This document shows positions 11,122 to 23,871 of a stretch of 64,000 nt of DNA, in pieces (within the stretch, counting starts at the first letter, position 1; each line of letters starts with the position of its first letter). Both the position numbers and the translations under genes were made by a program. The notes beneath the pieces are model-generated. The model saw nothing but the letters and a program-made list of their open reading frames with translations, was not told the DNA's origin and made no database searches. The stretch is from Kwoniella bestiolae CBS 10118 (Eukaryota > Basidiomycota > Tremellomycetes > Tremellales > Cryptococcaceae), in NCBI RefSeq assembly GCF_000512585.2, contig NC_089243.1:1860001-1924000 (forward strand). The letters are read 5' to 3'.

Positions 11122-12622
11122 ATGAACCCACCTAATCAGTTGACCTCCTCTGGTATCAAGCGAGAACGAGAAGAAGGGGATGATTTCTTTGCTTCCTTGG
11201 CTTCTGATCCCATATTACATGAGAAAGGTGTCAAACTCGAGTCGAATGCAATGACACCCGTGCTCGTTCTAAGGGGGCCAAGAAGTCGTCTTCAAGAGAG
11301 GCGGACGACGATGAGACGGAGAGTCAAGCTGAATTTTGGAGGTCGAGCAAAAAGCGCTTGAGGAAGGATCAGTCGTCTGGTGGCGATGGAAGTGGGAAAG
11401 GTGAATTAAACGTTGCTGGAGCAGAATCATCATCGAAATCTCATACTCCTCTATCCACCACTCGAGTGATTACGCCTACACCCAATACTCCGCCTATCAG
11501 AGCTCGAGCAGTCAGTTCAACCCCCGCCAATCGACCTTCTTGGCGTACGAGTCCTGCTCTACCACCCTCCCCTCCTATCCCATCTCAGCGCCAACATAAT
11601 TCCGCTCGACAACCAAATCACCATTTTCACTCTACTCATCCATATAACAATCCCCCTCTACACCCACACTCGTACTCTTACCAACCCCATTTCCCGGCGG
11701 ACCCCTACTTAGTTCCACCTCCACACCCTTATATTAATAACGCAAATTCCCAATATCGCCAGCATCCTCATTATCTTCAATATCAAGCCATCCCGCCGCC
11801 TCATGTACACCCTATACCTCAGTACGCGGGATATCCCCATCATCCAGGTTATTTACATACCCCATCTGTATTCGTTGGGCAGGACGATACTGGACATCCT
11901 ACTAGTCACGCGCTGTCGACTCACATCCACAATCCACCCTCCCCATCGAACACAGGAGATATGGCATTGAAAACGGCTTCAATGACTTCAGACATCCTGC
12001 GCCAGTCGTTATCATCTACTGAACTGGAATGTCAACGACTGTCTGGCCTACTGAATCAGGAGAGAGAGAATGCCAGGGTGATACGAGTAAAGTACGAGGT
12101 GGAGCGGGAAGAGAGGAGCGCCGTGCAGGCTGAATTGACGAGAGAGAGGGAGGAGCACGTTAGAGCTCTCAAAGCGTATGAGAAGAACCTCGAATTCAAG
12201 AAAGACAGGGCATTTCAGACAGAATCGGGGGTCAAGGCCCGGCAGAACGGAAGGGTAGAAGAGGAGCGCCAGTGCAGAATCTACGGTCTGAGCCGATACC
12301 TGTATATGGAGGAGAATTGTCCCAAGCTCAAGAATGATTTGAGGGATCCATCAGAGGGAAAAATTTCAATGAAGAAGCTGAAGGCGAAAGCTGATAGGAA
12401 GAGGTACAAGACTGAGAAGGACATGAAGATTGGAAGGTAGATATTGAGGAGATGGCGATGAAGATTGCTCGATTGGAGGATGGGCTCAAGTTCAGGGATG
12501 CGTACACTGAATCACCTAAGCTTTGTAAGGGGATAGAAGCTAGGCCGCGGGCTAAGAATCAAAATGAAAGGGAAGCGAGATTGGAGGGCGAAGGTGTTGC
12601 TGTGGTCAGTGATTGGTCTTAA
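11122..12622 (+). pseudogene. coiled-coil protein gene with two frameshifts
   Basis: Coding-like sequence starts MNPPNQLTSSGIKRERE at 11122. Near 11250-11256 the believable frame changes from KGVKLESNA to DTRARSKGAKKSSS. The second frame gives a long His/Pro/Tyr-rich region (PPHVHPIPQYAGYPHHPGY) and then a Glu/Arg coiled coil (RLSGLLNQERENARVIRVKY) up to KDMKIG, where a stop is met at 12438-12440. One frame over, the coiled coil continues (VDIEEMAMKIARLEDGLKF) to a stop at 12620-12622. No plausible intron explains either shift. The order acidic N-terminus, basic linker, Pro/His-rich middle and coiled coil is the same as in the broken gene at 4167-6039, including a MNP start. Function unknown; about 500 residues if intact. 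Confidence 0.5.
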
Positions 12623-13226
12623 GAAATGGGGAAGGTGGGAAGGAATTTCATCAACATCCTTCATACCTCCTGTGATCAGTTGCACGTAGTTTTTTTCGAT
12701 GATATGTTTTCCTATTTCATGCCCATCCCATTCCGATTGTTGTGTCCTGTAGCCATTCCCTTGCTGATCAATATATGGTATATCGAACACTTACCGTTGC
12801 ATCCTGCGTGAGCATAATCTTACAGTTCTCATCTAGCAATATCAGTCGCGACATTAATCCAGAAATAGTGCCACATCCCAACCCTGATGGTATGGTGATG
12901 AGCCATTCAAAGGTATAACGCCGATAACTCCGCCGCTGAGATACTGAGATGATCCTACCACGCGTTTTGAACCTTTCTGACATGTACAAGTACATGATGA
13001 CAGTGAATTCTACATACAACCTTGTTTCAATCCTCAATCATCCTCATACCTCGCCACCCTACTTCATACCTACTCCTCGACGTTGATCAGCTCGCTTTTT
13101 GAACTGCAAGCTGCTCAGCGTGTCCATCCACTCCCAGAATCCTAAAACCTAAAGAATCACGTTTCAGGCGTGGAAGTGCAGAAGGACTAGAGACGTCAAG
13201 GAGAATAGAGAATAGACAGAGATAAA
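12623..13226. other. promoter region of the nucleoporin gene
   Basis: About 600 bp with no convincing gene on either strand. A 89-codon minus-strand ORF (12768-13037) is present but has no supporting features. Confidence 0.4.
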
Positions 13227-16200
13227 ATGTTCGGAGGTACTTCGTCATGGGGTCAGAATAATCAGCAACAACAGCAGAACCAACAGAGTGGTGGAGGATT
13301 GTTTGGAGGAGGTGGAACAGGTGGTTTTGGTCAGCAGCAACAGAATACTGGAGGTGAGTTCGGGCAATTTCTTATTAGATATTTGTTATCGCTTGGAGAA
13401 GTGGAAATAAATTGGGCTTCCCGGACTGGATCAACAGGAGACACCGTCGCTTGTGAATCCTTGTGAACCTTCGCACTGGACCACTCTATACTCCTCACAT
13501 GTCAGATGCTGTTGCATCCAGTCAACCGCAAAAGACTATCCGCTGATTCTCTCCTTTCACCCTCAGGATTTGGTCAGACCAACGCTGGAGGATTCGGTCA
13601 GCCTGCTCAACAAAATACAGGTGGTGGATTATTCGGAGGAGGAAACACATCAACAGCCGGAGCAACATTCGGTAAGTCAGCTCACTTCGTTCCATCTTCT
13701 TCACTCACACCGACCCTTGATCGTACAGGTGGATTCGGTGCAAACACACAAAACCAACAGCAAAGCAACGCTTTTGGTGCGTCTAGACCTACTTTCGGAG
13801 CTTCAGGATCTACTTTCGGTCAGACTCAACAGCAGAACAGTAAGTCCTATTACTATCCCCATCCCTTGATCCACGCTCAGACGATATCTACAGCTGGCGG
13901 AGGGTTGTTCGGAAGTACCAACACCGGTGGGGGTTTCGGTTCGACCCAGCAAAATACATCTGGTGGTTTATTCGGTGCCAAACCAGCTACCACCTCGACC
14001 TTTGGCTCAGGTGCTACATCAACGCTTTTCGGTTCAAAACCTACCACTACCTTTGGCGCTTCCGCACCTGGTCAAGATGTATTAAAGGGTCCTAATGAAC
14101 TTCAAACCTACCGTGCTGATGGTCCTCCACCACCACCACCTGCTCAAGGTACCGCCTCTCCAGCGTACTTCCCAACATGGCAGGGTGATCCTTCAACCAC
14201 TGCTATGGGTAAAGACGGACCTCCTCATCTGTTCCATTCCATTACTGGAATGCCGCCATATAGAGGAGTTTCGTGGGAAGAGCTGAGGGCTTTGGATTAT
14301 CAGCAAAATCGTAAAGAAGCGAGTCAACAGCCTACTAACACTTTTGGTGCTGCGACAGGAGGATTCGGTCAACCTGCTGCTGGAGGGTTTGGTCAGCCAC
14401 AGCAACAACAGCAAACTTCAACCTTCGGTGCTAAGCCTGCTGGAGGGTTATTTGGAAGTACAGGAAACACCTTTGGATCTACCACCAACACTTTTGGGTC
14501 AACTCCTGCTAATAACTCTGGAGGATTATTTGGACAATCTCAACCACAACAAACTCAATCACCTTTCGGTCAAAGCACCACGGGTACTACTGGGGGATTG
14601 TTCGGTCAACCTGCTCAAAACCAAAACAGTACCAGCGGGGGATTGTTCGGGAACACTTCCAATGTCTTTGGTCAGAACAACCAACAACAACAACAGCAAC
14701 CTGCTGCGACCAATACTTTTGGAGGATTCGGACAAGCTAAACCTGCCTTTGGTGCTGGTACGACTGGTGGATTCGGTACTACTGGTAACACCACTGGTTC
14801 TGGTACATTTGGTCAGACTGGTAATACAGGTACTACTGGGTTTGGTGGATTTGGTCAAACGCAGCAAAACCAACAACAACAACAACAACCTGCTTCTGGT
14901 GGACTATTCGGCGGTTTTGGTGAGTACATTGTGTAGCAACAGACTGGTTTGGAAGACTGATAAACGCCTATATCCATAGGAAACTCCACATCACAACCTC
15001 AACAAAACACTGGCGGTCTTTTCGGTCAAACAAACCAACAACAACCCGCTGCTGGTGGATTTGGAGCGCCCAAGCCGGCTGGAGGGCTGTTCGGAAGTAC
15101 CACCACTCCTGCAGCTCCTACCTCTACCTTTGGAGGTGAGTCAATTTCACTCTTGTGCGCACGACTCAGCTGATTGTAGGTGTTTTAGGCTTTGGCCAAT
15201 CTTCAACCACTCAACCTGCTTCTGGAGGTCTTTTCGGTAACACAAACAACACCGCTGCTCCTAGCACTTCTCTATTTGGTCAGCCTGCTCAGCAACAGAA
15301 CACTCAACAGCCCGCTTCTGGTGGCTTGTTCGGTAATACATCCACGAGTGGTGGTCTGTTCGGCGCCAAGCCCGCTACAACCACCCCTGCGACTGGTGGA
15401 TTGTTCGGTCAAACTCAACCCGCTCAGCAACCTGCTCAGACTGGTGGTCTGTTTGGTAATACCGGTAACACGGGTACCGGCCTCTTCGGTAACACCAATA
15501 ATGCGATAGGCCAGCAGAATCAACAGCAAAACAACTCTCTCGCCAAACCTGCCGGAGGATTGTTCGGAGGAAGCAGCTTGTTTGGCCAGCAAAACCAACA
15601 GCAACAACCAGCTCAGACTGGTTCCACTGGTGGACTCTTTGGCAGCCTCGGGCAATCTCAACCCGCTTCTACCGGTCTTTTCGGTAGCACTACTGCTCAA
15701 CCCGCTCAACAATCCAACCTCAGTGGAAGCATGTTTGGTGGTCTTGGCCAATCCACCGCTCAACAACAACAACAACAACAACAACCCTCACTCACCGCTT
15801 CCATCGACCAAAACCCCTACGGCAATAACCAGCTCTTCCAGTACACTGGTCAAAAGCTCGAATACGGCTCGCAGACTAAGAAGCCTGCTCTTCCACCTCT
15901 CACCGCTTCTTCTTACCGTCTCACACCTAGCACCAAAGGGAAGGTCAACAAGCTCCGAGGTTTCGCCTCTCCCCTCACTGGCTCACAAAGTCCCGCTCGA
16001 TCTGGAACACCTCTCGGCGGTGTCAGCTCACCTGGAAGATCCAGCATTCTCAACTCACCCGCTGCGCCGGATAGATACAAGGGCCTGACCGATACCGCTC
16101 TTACCCCTAACGCCTTTGTCCCTCGACCCAGCATCAAGAAGTTGACTGTCACCCCTAAGGTCTTGAGTGGTGGTGGAAGTGGAGATCAGCTTGAAAGCGT

Positions 16201-19200
16201 TCTAGGCAAATCAGCGCTTAAAAGCTCTACTGGAAGCCTTGCTCAGCCCACACCTGAAAGAGGAGCAATTGCACCCGGCAGTCCTGCTACTCTGTTCTTC
16301 AACCCGCCAGCCGTCAATGGCAATGGTCGATCTGAGAACTCCGATTCACCCCTCCGACGGACTGCTCCTCTTGCCGAGTCATCTCTCCGTGTCTCGGGAT
16401 CAGAACGAGCGCCTAAGAAAGGCGAATACTGGTGCAAACCCAAGATGGACAAATTGCGTCAACTCAGCAAACAGGAATTATCTGAATTACACAATTTCAC
16501 AGCTGGTCGAAGAGGTTTCGGCGAGGTCACCTTCCTCGAACCTGTTGATCTCACTTTGGCTCCTCTGGAAGATTTACTCGGTACGATCGTGGTATTCGAT
16601 CAATCTGAATTATCTGTTTATCCCGATGATTACCCTGCGAAAGCACCTCAGGGCCAAGGATTAAACGTTCCTGCTAGAATCACCCTTGAAAATGTCTTCG
16701 CTCATGATAAAGCTACCAAAGAACCTATCCGAGATTCCTCGGACCCTCGATACGTCCGATTCTTAAAGCGAGTCAAGAATATCCCCAATACCGAGTTTGT
16801 CAGTTATACCGATGATGGAACTTGGTCTTTCAAGGTTGAGCATTTCAGTAGATATGGGATTGACGAGAGTGATGAGGATGAGGAGATGGATCCTCAGCCT
16901 AAGAAGAAGGTTATGAGTGACCGAAGTCCATCTAGAACTCCTGAGAGCGAAGAGGACGAGGACGAGGATATGTTGCCTCCCACTAAGGGATTACGCGACT
17001 CGGAAGGTGAACATGATTCGGGGTTGGAGGAAGAATCGTTCGAAGAGGAAGAAGAGGAGGAGGAAGATGATACGTTCGAAATTGAGGAGGACGAAGAGGA
17101 GATGCCCCCGTTACCTACTTGGGATCAACCTATCAAGTCGAAAGTGGGGATTGAAGGGATGAAGAAGTTGAGGGAGATGCAATCTTCTTTTTTCGCTGGG
17201 AAACCCTCTCAACCGAACGGTTTATTAGGTAAGGAAGGTGCAAGGAAGAGGGATTTGAAGCAGAGGACCAAAGATTCGTTTTTTGGTGAGGCCGGGGAGG
17301 AAATTGAGTCGCTTGATCAGAGGGCTGTCAAGGTGGGTTATGGTGTTTCTTAGTATATTTTGGATGAGGAACTCTCCCTCTAGTCCTTCTGCTTTCCGTG
17401 CTGTCGACATTATGCATCAGAAGAACATCGTGTTCTTATCTTCCACCTTCTGACCTCGCCGATGGAACGCGATGCTGATCTTCGTACACCTCTAGCGCAC
17501 CTCCTTCGGCGAGTCTCAAGTTAGCCCACCCAAACTTCGACAACCTAGAAAATACGCTCGTGTCGCTGAGTCAGAAAGTATCGCTAAGGGGGATGAGGGG
17601 ATCAAAGTGGATGCTGGACTGGCATTGGGGAGATCTTTTAGATGCTCGTGGGGTCCAAATGGACAATTAGTTCATTTTGGGAAGATTTGTGCGCCCAACG
17701 CGACGATGTGAGTGCAGTCATATATACCTTGGTGATTAACGCTGATCATGCTCTTCAGTACAACCGATCCAAACGCCATCATAAATATCGAAACAGTCGA
17801 GACTCTCGCCGAAGATGCCAAGACTGAAAACACCAAAGCACAAAGATTACTCTCCTTGCACTTCGAACACACTTTAGTGGAAACACTCGACGGTGTACCA
17901 TACGCCGCTATCGACAGTGCTATCCGATTTCGCGACTTTGCAGCTCGTTTCGATGCCGGTGATCGATCTCACGAAGCTAGCATCTTCAGGCTTGGTGTTG
18001 CTCTCTTCGATGAGCTCGACCTGAAAGTTCCTGCCGACTCACCTGAAGAATTGGTCGAACGTGTAGCATCGATACGAAGGAAGTTGGCTTTATCCAAGTG
18101 GCTCGAAGATGCGGTATCACCTTCGGTCGACTCTGATCTAATCAAGAATGGTGAAGATCGACCAGCTAAAGTGTTCACATATCTAAGTGGACATCAGGTT
18201 GAACGAGCTGTGCAATCCGCCTTGGACGGAGGGGATATGCGACTTGCTACTTTAATCTCTCAAGCTGGAGGGGAGGAGATCTTCAGGGAGGAATTGATGA
18301 AGCAATTAGAAGATTGGTCGAAATACAAAGCCAATCCGTTAATTGCCAAGGGGTATAGAAAGCTGTACGCCCTCTTAGCTGGAATCACCGATATCTCCCC
18401 TGGCGACTCGTCGAAAGGATCGGATGGATGTCCTGATGTGTTGATTGCCGAAGGATTGGACTGGAAGAGATCACTAGGTCTACATATGTGGTATGGCAAC
18501 AGATTCGAAGATACCATTAGCGATGTGGTATCCTCTTATACCTCGGCATTAGAATCTTCATGCCCTCCTGCTAAGCCTCTACCCAATTACCTGGAGAATC
18601 CCTCTTCCGGGTCAATCAGAAAATGGAACTCGACCTACGAACCTACCGATATCCTGTTTAATCTTATCAAACTCTACTCCGACGTTACCATCTCATTAGA
18701 TCAGGTATTCAAATCGAGAGATACCTCTCCTTCACCGTTCGATGTTAGATTATCGTGGCATTTGTATTTACTCCTTTCGAGAGTGTTAGAGAAGAGAGAT
18801 TTCGAAGATAGGGAAGAAGAGGGGTATTCAGCTTCGGCGGATGGGTTGACTCAGGGTTATGCGAGTTTGTTGGAGGGGAATGGGGAGTGGACGAAAGCTG
18901 CTTTTGTGCTTTTGCATTTGGAGACGAATGAGGGGTGAGCTATTCTTTTCTGCTTCTTGCTTGTCCTCTACCCCCGTCATTGATAGTGGCATTCGCCATT
19001 CGTATCCATGGACAAACGCTGATATGTTGATATATTCACCGCAGACGCGAGAAATCCCTCCGAGAACTGATGTTCCGACATCCTTCCCCTACTACCGAAG
19101 CGGAACATTTCCTCACTCACCGGCTGAAAATCCCTATCGAATGGATCCACGAATCCCGAGCTGCCTCTTTGTGCGCCTCTGGAGATGCTTGGGGAGAATA

Positions 19201-19797
19201 CCATGCTCTGCTCAAAGCGAAGTTATGGGATAGAGCTCATAGAGTCTTAGTGGGCAAGTTGGCTCCCGAAGCTGTGTTGCGGGATGATAAGCCCTTGTTG
19301 AGACGGTTGTGCGAGGGATTGGAAGGGAAGGGTGCGGAGGGGTGGGAGTATGGTGGGAAGGTGGGTTCGGCGCTACTCTACACCTAAGACATGATGACTG
19401 ACCCCTTCCATCATTATAGCTATACCTCGACTGGGCAGACCTCACATCCGACACGGCCAAACTCCTTACCTCGGTGGTATCGTCCGGTTCCAATCCCGAT
19501 CCTCGCGAGTCATCAACCCTATCTGAACACTCCAAGACGCTGCCCAAAGTCTTACAACTACTACCCGCTCTATTCCCCGATAAGAGCAATAGCCAACAGG
19601 TTGCAAGTCTCAGCGAAATGCTGAGTCCATTGTACCAGCTCGCAGCTGTTCTTCATAACGCGGGGTACATTAGTAAATCGATGGTGCCCCCTTCAAACTG
19701 TCTGGTCGACGAAGATAGATTGGACCTTTTGCAGATGGCTGCTGTTGAGAGGTTTGATAAGAAGTTGGATGGGTTGGATGCGGGTGTGGCTGCGTGA
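13227..19797 (+). CDS. NUP145: Nup98-Nup96 nucleoporin precursor, 10 exons, 1916 aa
   Basis: Exons 13227-13353, 13567-13671, 13729-13839, 13894-14919, 14980-15135, 15189-17332 (start possibly 15180), 17496-17707, 17759-18934, 19045-19360 and 19420-19797 join in phase. The N-terminal half is packed with GLFG and FG repeats in a Gln/Asn/Thr-rich linker, the transport-permeability part of the pore. Within it, SITGMPPYRGVSWEELRALD is the Gle2/Rae1-binding GLEBS element. The autoproteolytic domain starts near EYWCKPKMDKLRQLS and ends VEHFSRYG: self-cleavage between Phe and Ser, about residue 1061/1062, would release Nup98 and Nup96. An acidic linker follows. The Nup96 half (SFRCSWGPNGQLVHFG, then a helical solenoid) would join the Y-complex scaffold. 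Yeast NUP145 has the same precursor logic. The 15180/15189 acceptor choice adds or drops three residues. Confidence 0.95.
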
Positions 19798-20123
19798 TTT
19801 GTTCTTTTTGCGTTTGGTTAGCTTAGGATATAAGAAGGTTTATAGGGTTATAAGGTTATTATATAGCATTTTCTCATTGTGGTTTTGACTTTTTATAGCT
19901 TTCATGGCCATTCCATAGCATCATATAGGGATTCGATGAAGATACAATGACATGCATTCAAACTATTTGATTACGTAATAACATACTCTCTCTTGACTCG
20001 GGAGAAAAAGCCGACTTGAGCTTGCGACTGAAATGTTAAAAGCCATAATCGAAACAACATCTTGTAACAACTATCTTGTAAAAAATCATCCATATATCTA
20101 GTTGATATACCCACACTATCAAA
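19798..20123. other. intergenic, no gene seen
   Basis: 326 bp of AT-rich sequence between two plus-strand genes; probably the nucleoporin 3' UTR and the threonine synthase promoter. Confidence 0.4.
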
Positions 20124-22200
20124 ATGTCACAACCAGAGATGAGATACTTCTCCACTCGAGGTGGATCTGAGACTCTGTCTTTTGAAGATGTGAGTTCGGC
20201 GGTCTGGTCTGAACGGAATTACCGTTACCTCGTTGTTCAGGTCAAACGTGCTGATGTTTTGAGTGGATGTAGGCCGTCTTGACTGGATTAGCACCTAATG
20301 GAGGGTGAGTGTCTCTCATGTTCCCTCGCACGACTAGTCCAGACTCTGGAAAATGTTAAAGCTGATAATGATATCCTATTGATAGTCTCTACATCCCCAC
20401 CCATATCCCCACCTTACCCCAAGACTGGCAAACCAAATGGGCCTCCCTCTCCTTCCCCGAACTTTCGCATGAGATCCTCTCCCTCTTCATCCCCACCGAC
20501 GTGATCCCCTCGGACGAACTCAAACAAATAATCAACACCTCCTACTCCACCTTCCGTTCCCCGCTTACCACCCCCTTGAGACAGACCGCAAACAAGGAAT
20601 GGGTACTGGAACTTTGGCATGGACCGACTTGGGCCTTTAAGGACGTTGCGTTGCAATTCCTGGGGGAGCTTTTCAGGTATTTCCTGGAGAGACGGAATGG
20701 GGCACTAGAGAAGAGTGGGAAGGAGGAGAGGGAGGAGTTGACTGTTGTTGGTGCTACTAGTGGAGATACTGGGTCGTGAGTTTTTGCTTTTACTACAATC
20801 ATCATGTCCCTTCTCTTCATATACGTATGGCTCAGTGTCAGAGACCTCCATCTGTCTATCAATATGCTATCTCTGTCATAGACCTTGCTAAGTCTTATGT
20901 GCTACAGCGCCGCAATCTACGGTCTCCGTTCCAAACCATCCATCACCATCTTCATCCTCTACCCTGACGGCCGAATCTCCCCCATCCAAGAAGCTCAAAT
21001 GGCAACCGTACCCGATGAAAACGTATACTGCGTCGCAGTTGAAAACTCAGATTTCGACACTTGTCAATCTATCGTCAAAACCCTCTTCTCAGATAAAGAG
21101 TTCAACTCCACCCACCGACTGGGAGCTATCAACTCTATCAACTGGGCTAGAATCTTGGCTCAAATAGTGTACTACTTCTCGGCTTATTTCCAATTACCCG
21201 CCGAAGCTAGAGAATCAGGGGATATTCAATTCACAGTACCTACCGGAAACTTTGGTGATATCCTTGCTGGGTGGTTTGCCAAGAAATTGGGTTTGCCCAT
21301 GAACCACCTCGTGGTAGCTACGAACGAGAATGATATACTCGAACGATTCTTCAGAACCGGTCGATACGAAGCTGAGGAGGCTCCCGCTTCTCAGGCTCCT
21401 GAGACCGCCGCTGTGAATGGTTCTTCGGATGGTCAACAGGCTGGAAGTTCCGTCAAATCCACTCATTCTCCCGCTATGGATATCCTCTTGTCGAGTAATT
21501 TCGAGAGATTGTTATATTACCTTGCGTTGGATACGCTCGAGAACCCCACCAACGATCAGGTAGAGGACAGAACGAAAGCTCAGGAAAGGCTGAATGGATG
21601 GATGGGAGAGTTGAAGAAGAATGGCAAAGTTGATCTTGGGGAGAAAATCAGGGATGCTGCCGCGAGGGATTTCTGGTCGGAGAGAGTATCGGATGAGCAG
21701 GTGGGTTCATCACTTCAGTTGCTCATGATAAGTTGTGAGCTATGCTGATTGGCTGCGCTACCTGCAGACCCTCGAGGAGATCAGAAAATACTACAAACGG
21801 GAGGAGTACGGTCCATACGTCGTTGATCCTCATACGGCCGTCGGTCTGGCCGCTACCGAGCGATCCCAGAAGAAGTCGTAAGTGCTTATTCGGGCATATC
21901 CGTGATTGTCATTCGACTTTGTACTAATCATGATCAATATACAGACCAAACTCATACTGGGTCACATTGTCCACCGCCCACCCCGCGAAATTCTCTTCAG
22001 CCGTCGAGCTCGCCCTGAACCCTAAGCAATTCCCAGAATTCAACTTCAGAGAAACCGTCCTACCTGAGGAATTGAAGAAGTTGGAAACTCTCGAGAAGAG
22101 GGTACATAAAGTTGGTGGCGAGCAGGGTGTGAGGGAGCTTATCGAGAGGGTGAAGAAGGGTGAGAAGGTCGTACCCGGTGAGGGGAAGGGGTCTATCTAA
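20124..22200 (+). CDS. THR4: threonine synthase, 6 exons, 548 aa
   Basis: Exons 20124-20189, 20273-20304, 20386-20775, 20908-21700, 21768-21877 and 21945-22200. The PLP enzyme converts O-phosphohomoserine to threonine and phosphate, the last step of threonine synthesis. The start MRYFSTRGG and the GLYIPTHIP segment are typical of the fungal/bacterial type. The PLP lysine is in HGPTWAFKDVALQF (exon 3), followed by VVGATSGDTGS, which binds the phosphate and lies at the exon 3/4 junction. LYPDGRISPIQEAQM and FTVPTGNFGDILAGWFAKK are further conserved blocks, and the C-terminus has DPHTAVGLAA. Length is slightly above yeast Thr4 (514 aa), with a Ser/Ala-rich insertion (about residues 340-370) before the conserved SSNFERLLYY block. 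The 32-nt exon 2 is well supported by phase. Confidence 0.95.
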
Positions 22201-22720
22201 GTGGGCCGAACTGGGGTGGAACAGGGACAAGCTCAGGTGGAGGAGAGGAGGGATGTGGAGGGTAAGGTAGGAGTGGAGGTGAGATTGGGTTGGATAGAAT
22301 GTCGGACCTCGCCCTTGTGGCATTATAGTAAACATTTCACAGGATAGGATGCATTGCGACTTGGAATTAACTTCAGAATACATCGAATGTGGCATCGTGA
22401 TTTGAACTTTGATTTTGAATATTCTTTGCTTGAACCAACGGGGATGCCTACATGGTGAGAGGAGAGATGCGGTGCATTCTCAACCTTGTTTCTGGGCTGG
22501 ATAGTATATAAGACTGCATGAATGCGATTTCTGAGAACTCCACTCCTTCATCTTCATCTTATCTTTGTGAACAGATACAATACTGTCTATATCGACATTG
22601 AGCTGTTGTATACACCTATCTCCCTATTGTCATATTGAATCTGTATCAATCATCCAAGTAAGTGCTTGAATTAGTATAGTGCGGAAGAAAGGAACCCCAT
22701 CTGACTAGCCAATATAGGAG
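22201..22720 (+). promoter_or_regulatory. promoter and 5' UTR intron of the next gene
   Basis: TATATAAG lies at 22505-22512. A good donor (AAGTAAGTG, GT at 22658) and acceptor (AATATAG, ending 22717) bound a 60-nt intron with a CTGAC branch point, placing an intron in the 5' UTR that ends three bases before the ATG. Confidence 0.55.
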
Positions 22721-23521
22721 ATGTCGCCACTCGCTCCTCACCCTCCTTTCCGAATCAACACTTACGATCCCATCTATACCAGACCCGTCTCTACACCCAC
22801 ATACCTGCCAAGGGGAAGCAGTCCCTCATATTCCCCCCCTTCACCTACTTGGACACCTCCCTCTCCCAAATGGGAACCCCAATCCCCTCCGATCGATCAC
22901 GGTGGTAATATCGGTAAAGTCAAATCCAGCACCTATACAACAAAACCGAGATTCAACCCTTACAAACCGAGATACCTCTTATCACAAGTACATGTTGCTC
23001 GAAACCACCATCACTACGTCCCTCCATCATCGTCCGATCATCATAATCGATATACCGCTGTACATTATAAACCGGACTCGTTGCATATCCACAATACGAA
23101 CAAGTATGAGTACACGGGATCCTCATATCTTCAACATCAACCGGTAAAATCCGATTATGAATCGTACAAGCTCCAGAATGACAATGATCGACTGAGATCG
23201 AGACTGCATCTCCTGGATGATCAGTACTGGTTTTTGCTGAAGCAGACCCTTCATCTCAGAACAGAAAATAAGGACCTGAGAACCATTTGGGAGCATAATG
23301 AGCAGGTATACATGGCTAGGGAGTATGTGTTGAAGTGGAGAATAGATGAACTGAACTGGATAATCGCTAGGAATGGTGAGGTCCCCAGAGCGGAGGACGA
23401 TGTACCGGTGAAGGAGGAGGAGGATGAAGACGGAGGTGAGATTGGATGGGATTATGCTTATTATGATTGGAGAAGGGACGACGACGATGTGTCGATCAAG
23501 GTTGAAAGAGAGGATGATTAG
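22721..23521 (+). CDS. coiled-coil protein, single coding exon, 266 aa
   Basis: Uninterrupted ORF starting MSPLAPHPPFRINTYDPIY at the exon edge of a 5' UTR intron. The first 120 residues are rich in Pro, Ser, Tyr and His (PSPTWTPPSPKWEPQSP), then a hel­ical part with Leu/Asn heptads (NDNDRLRSRLHLLDDQYWFL and LRTENKDLRTIWEHNEQ) and conserved-looking Trp residues. The last 45 residues are very acidic (PVKEEEDEDGGEIGWD; end VEREDD). No catalytic motif and no family recognised. The order of Pro-rich start and coiled coil matches the other genes of this type in the window; this copy is intact. A role as a scaffold or nuclear adaptor is only a guess from composition. Confidence 0.75.
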   Translation: MSPLAPHPPFRINTYDPIYTRPVSTPTYLPRGSSPSYSPPSPTWTPPSPKWEPQSPPIDHGGNIGKVKSSTYTTKPRFNPYKPRYLLSQVHVARNHHHYVPPSSSDHHNRYTAVHYKPDSLHIHNTNKYEYTGSSYLQHQPVKSDYESYKLQNDNDRLRSRLHLLDDQYWFLLKQTLHLRTENKDLRTIWEHNEQVYMAREYVLKWRIDELNWIIARNGEVPRAEDDVPVKEEEDEDGGEIGWDYAYYDWRRDDDDVSIKVEREDD

Positions 23522-23871
23522 CATATATATATATATCACATAGCTCTACGGAAATCCTTTATCTACTTTGTTTTGGGTTTGTTTTATGATGAGTGGAATT
23601 TGAAGAGTCTTCTGTTGTTTGTTATTGGTTGATGAATTGTTGTTGAAGATGATGAATGCATTGGACATTGATAATTGAATGAGATGAGAACAATCAAGTC
23701 AAGTGATAGTGCACGGACATCATACTATCACGCACAGACACATACACCACACTTTACACACATACGTACTTACATATATATACTACAATGCAAAAACACT
23801 TTCTGCTCTTCTCCTCTGTATCTCAATCTTCACCTTTTCATCGTCTTATCATCTCCCCATGAGTCAGCGAC
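23522..23871. other. intergenic, no gene seen
   Basis: 350 bp between two plus-strand coiled-coil genes. AT-rich; short TA and CA runs only. Confidence 0.4.

Noticed and set aside
12768..13037. 89-codon minus-strand ORF
   Set aside because: No domain, poor composition and no start context; it lies in the nucleoporin promoter.
13227..15800. Dense short repeats that could suggest a satellite or CRISPR-like array
   Set aside because: They are codons for FG/GLFG motifs, irregularly spaced and in frame.
13522..16452. Several long minus- and plus-strand ORFs inside the nucleoporin gene
   Set aside because: They are Leu/Ser/Thr-biased shadows of the GLFG-repeat coding frame; the spliced Nup98-96 frame explains the region.
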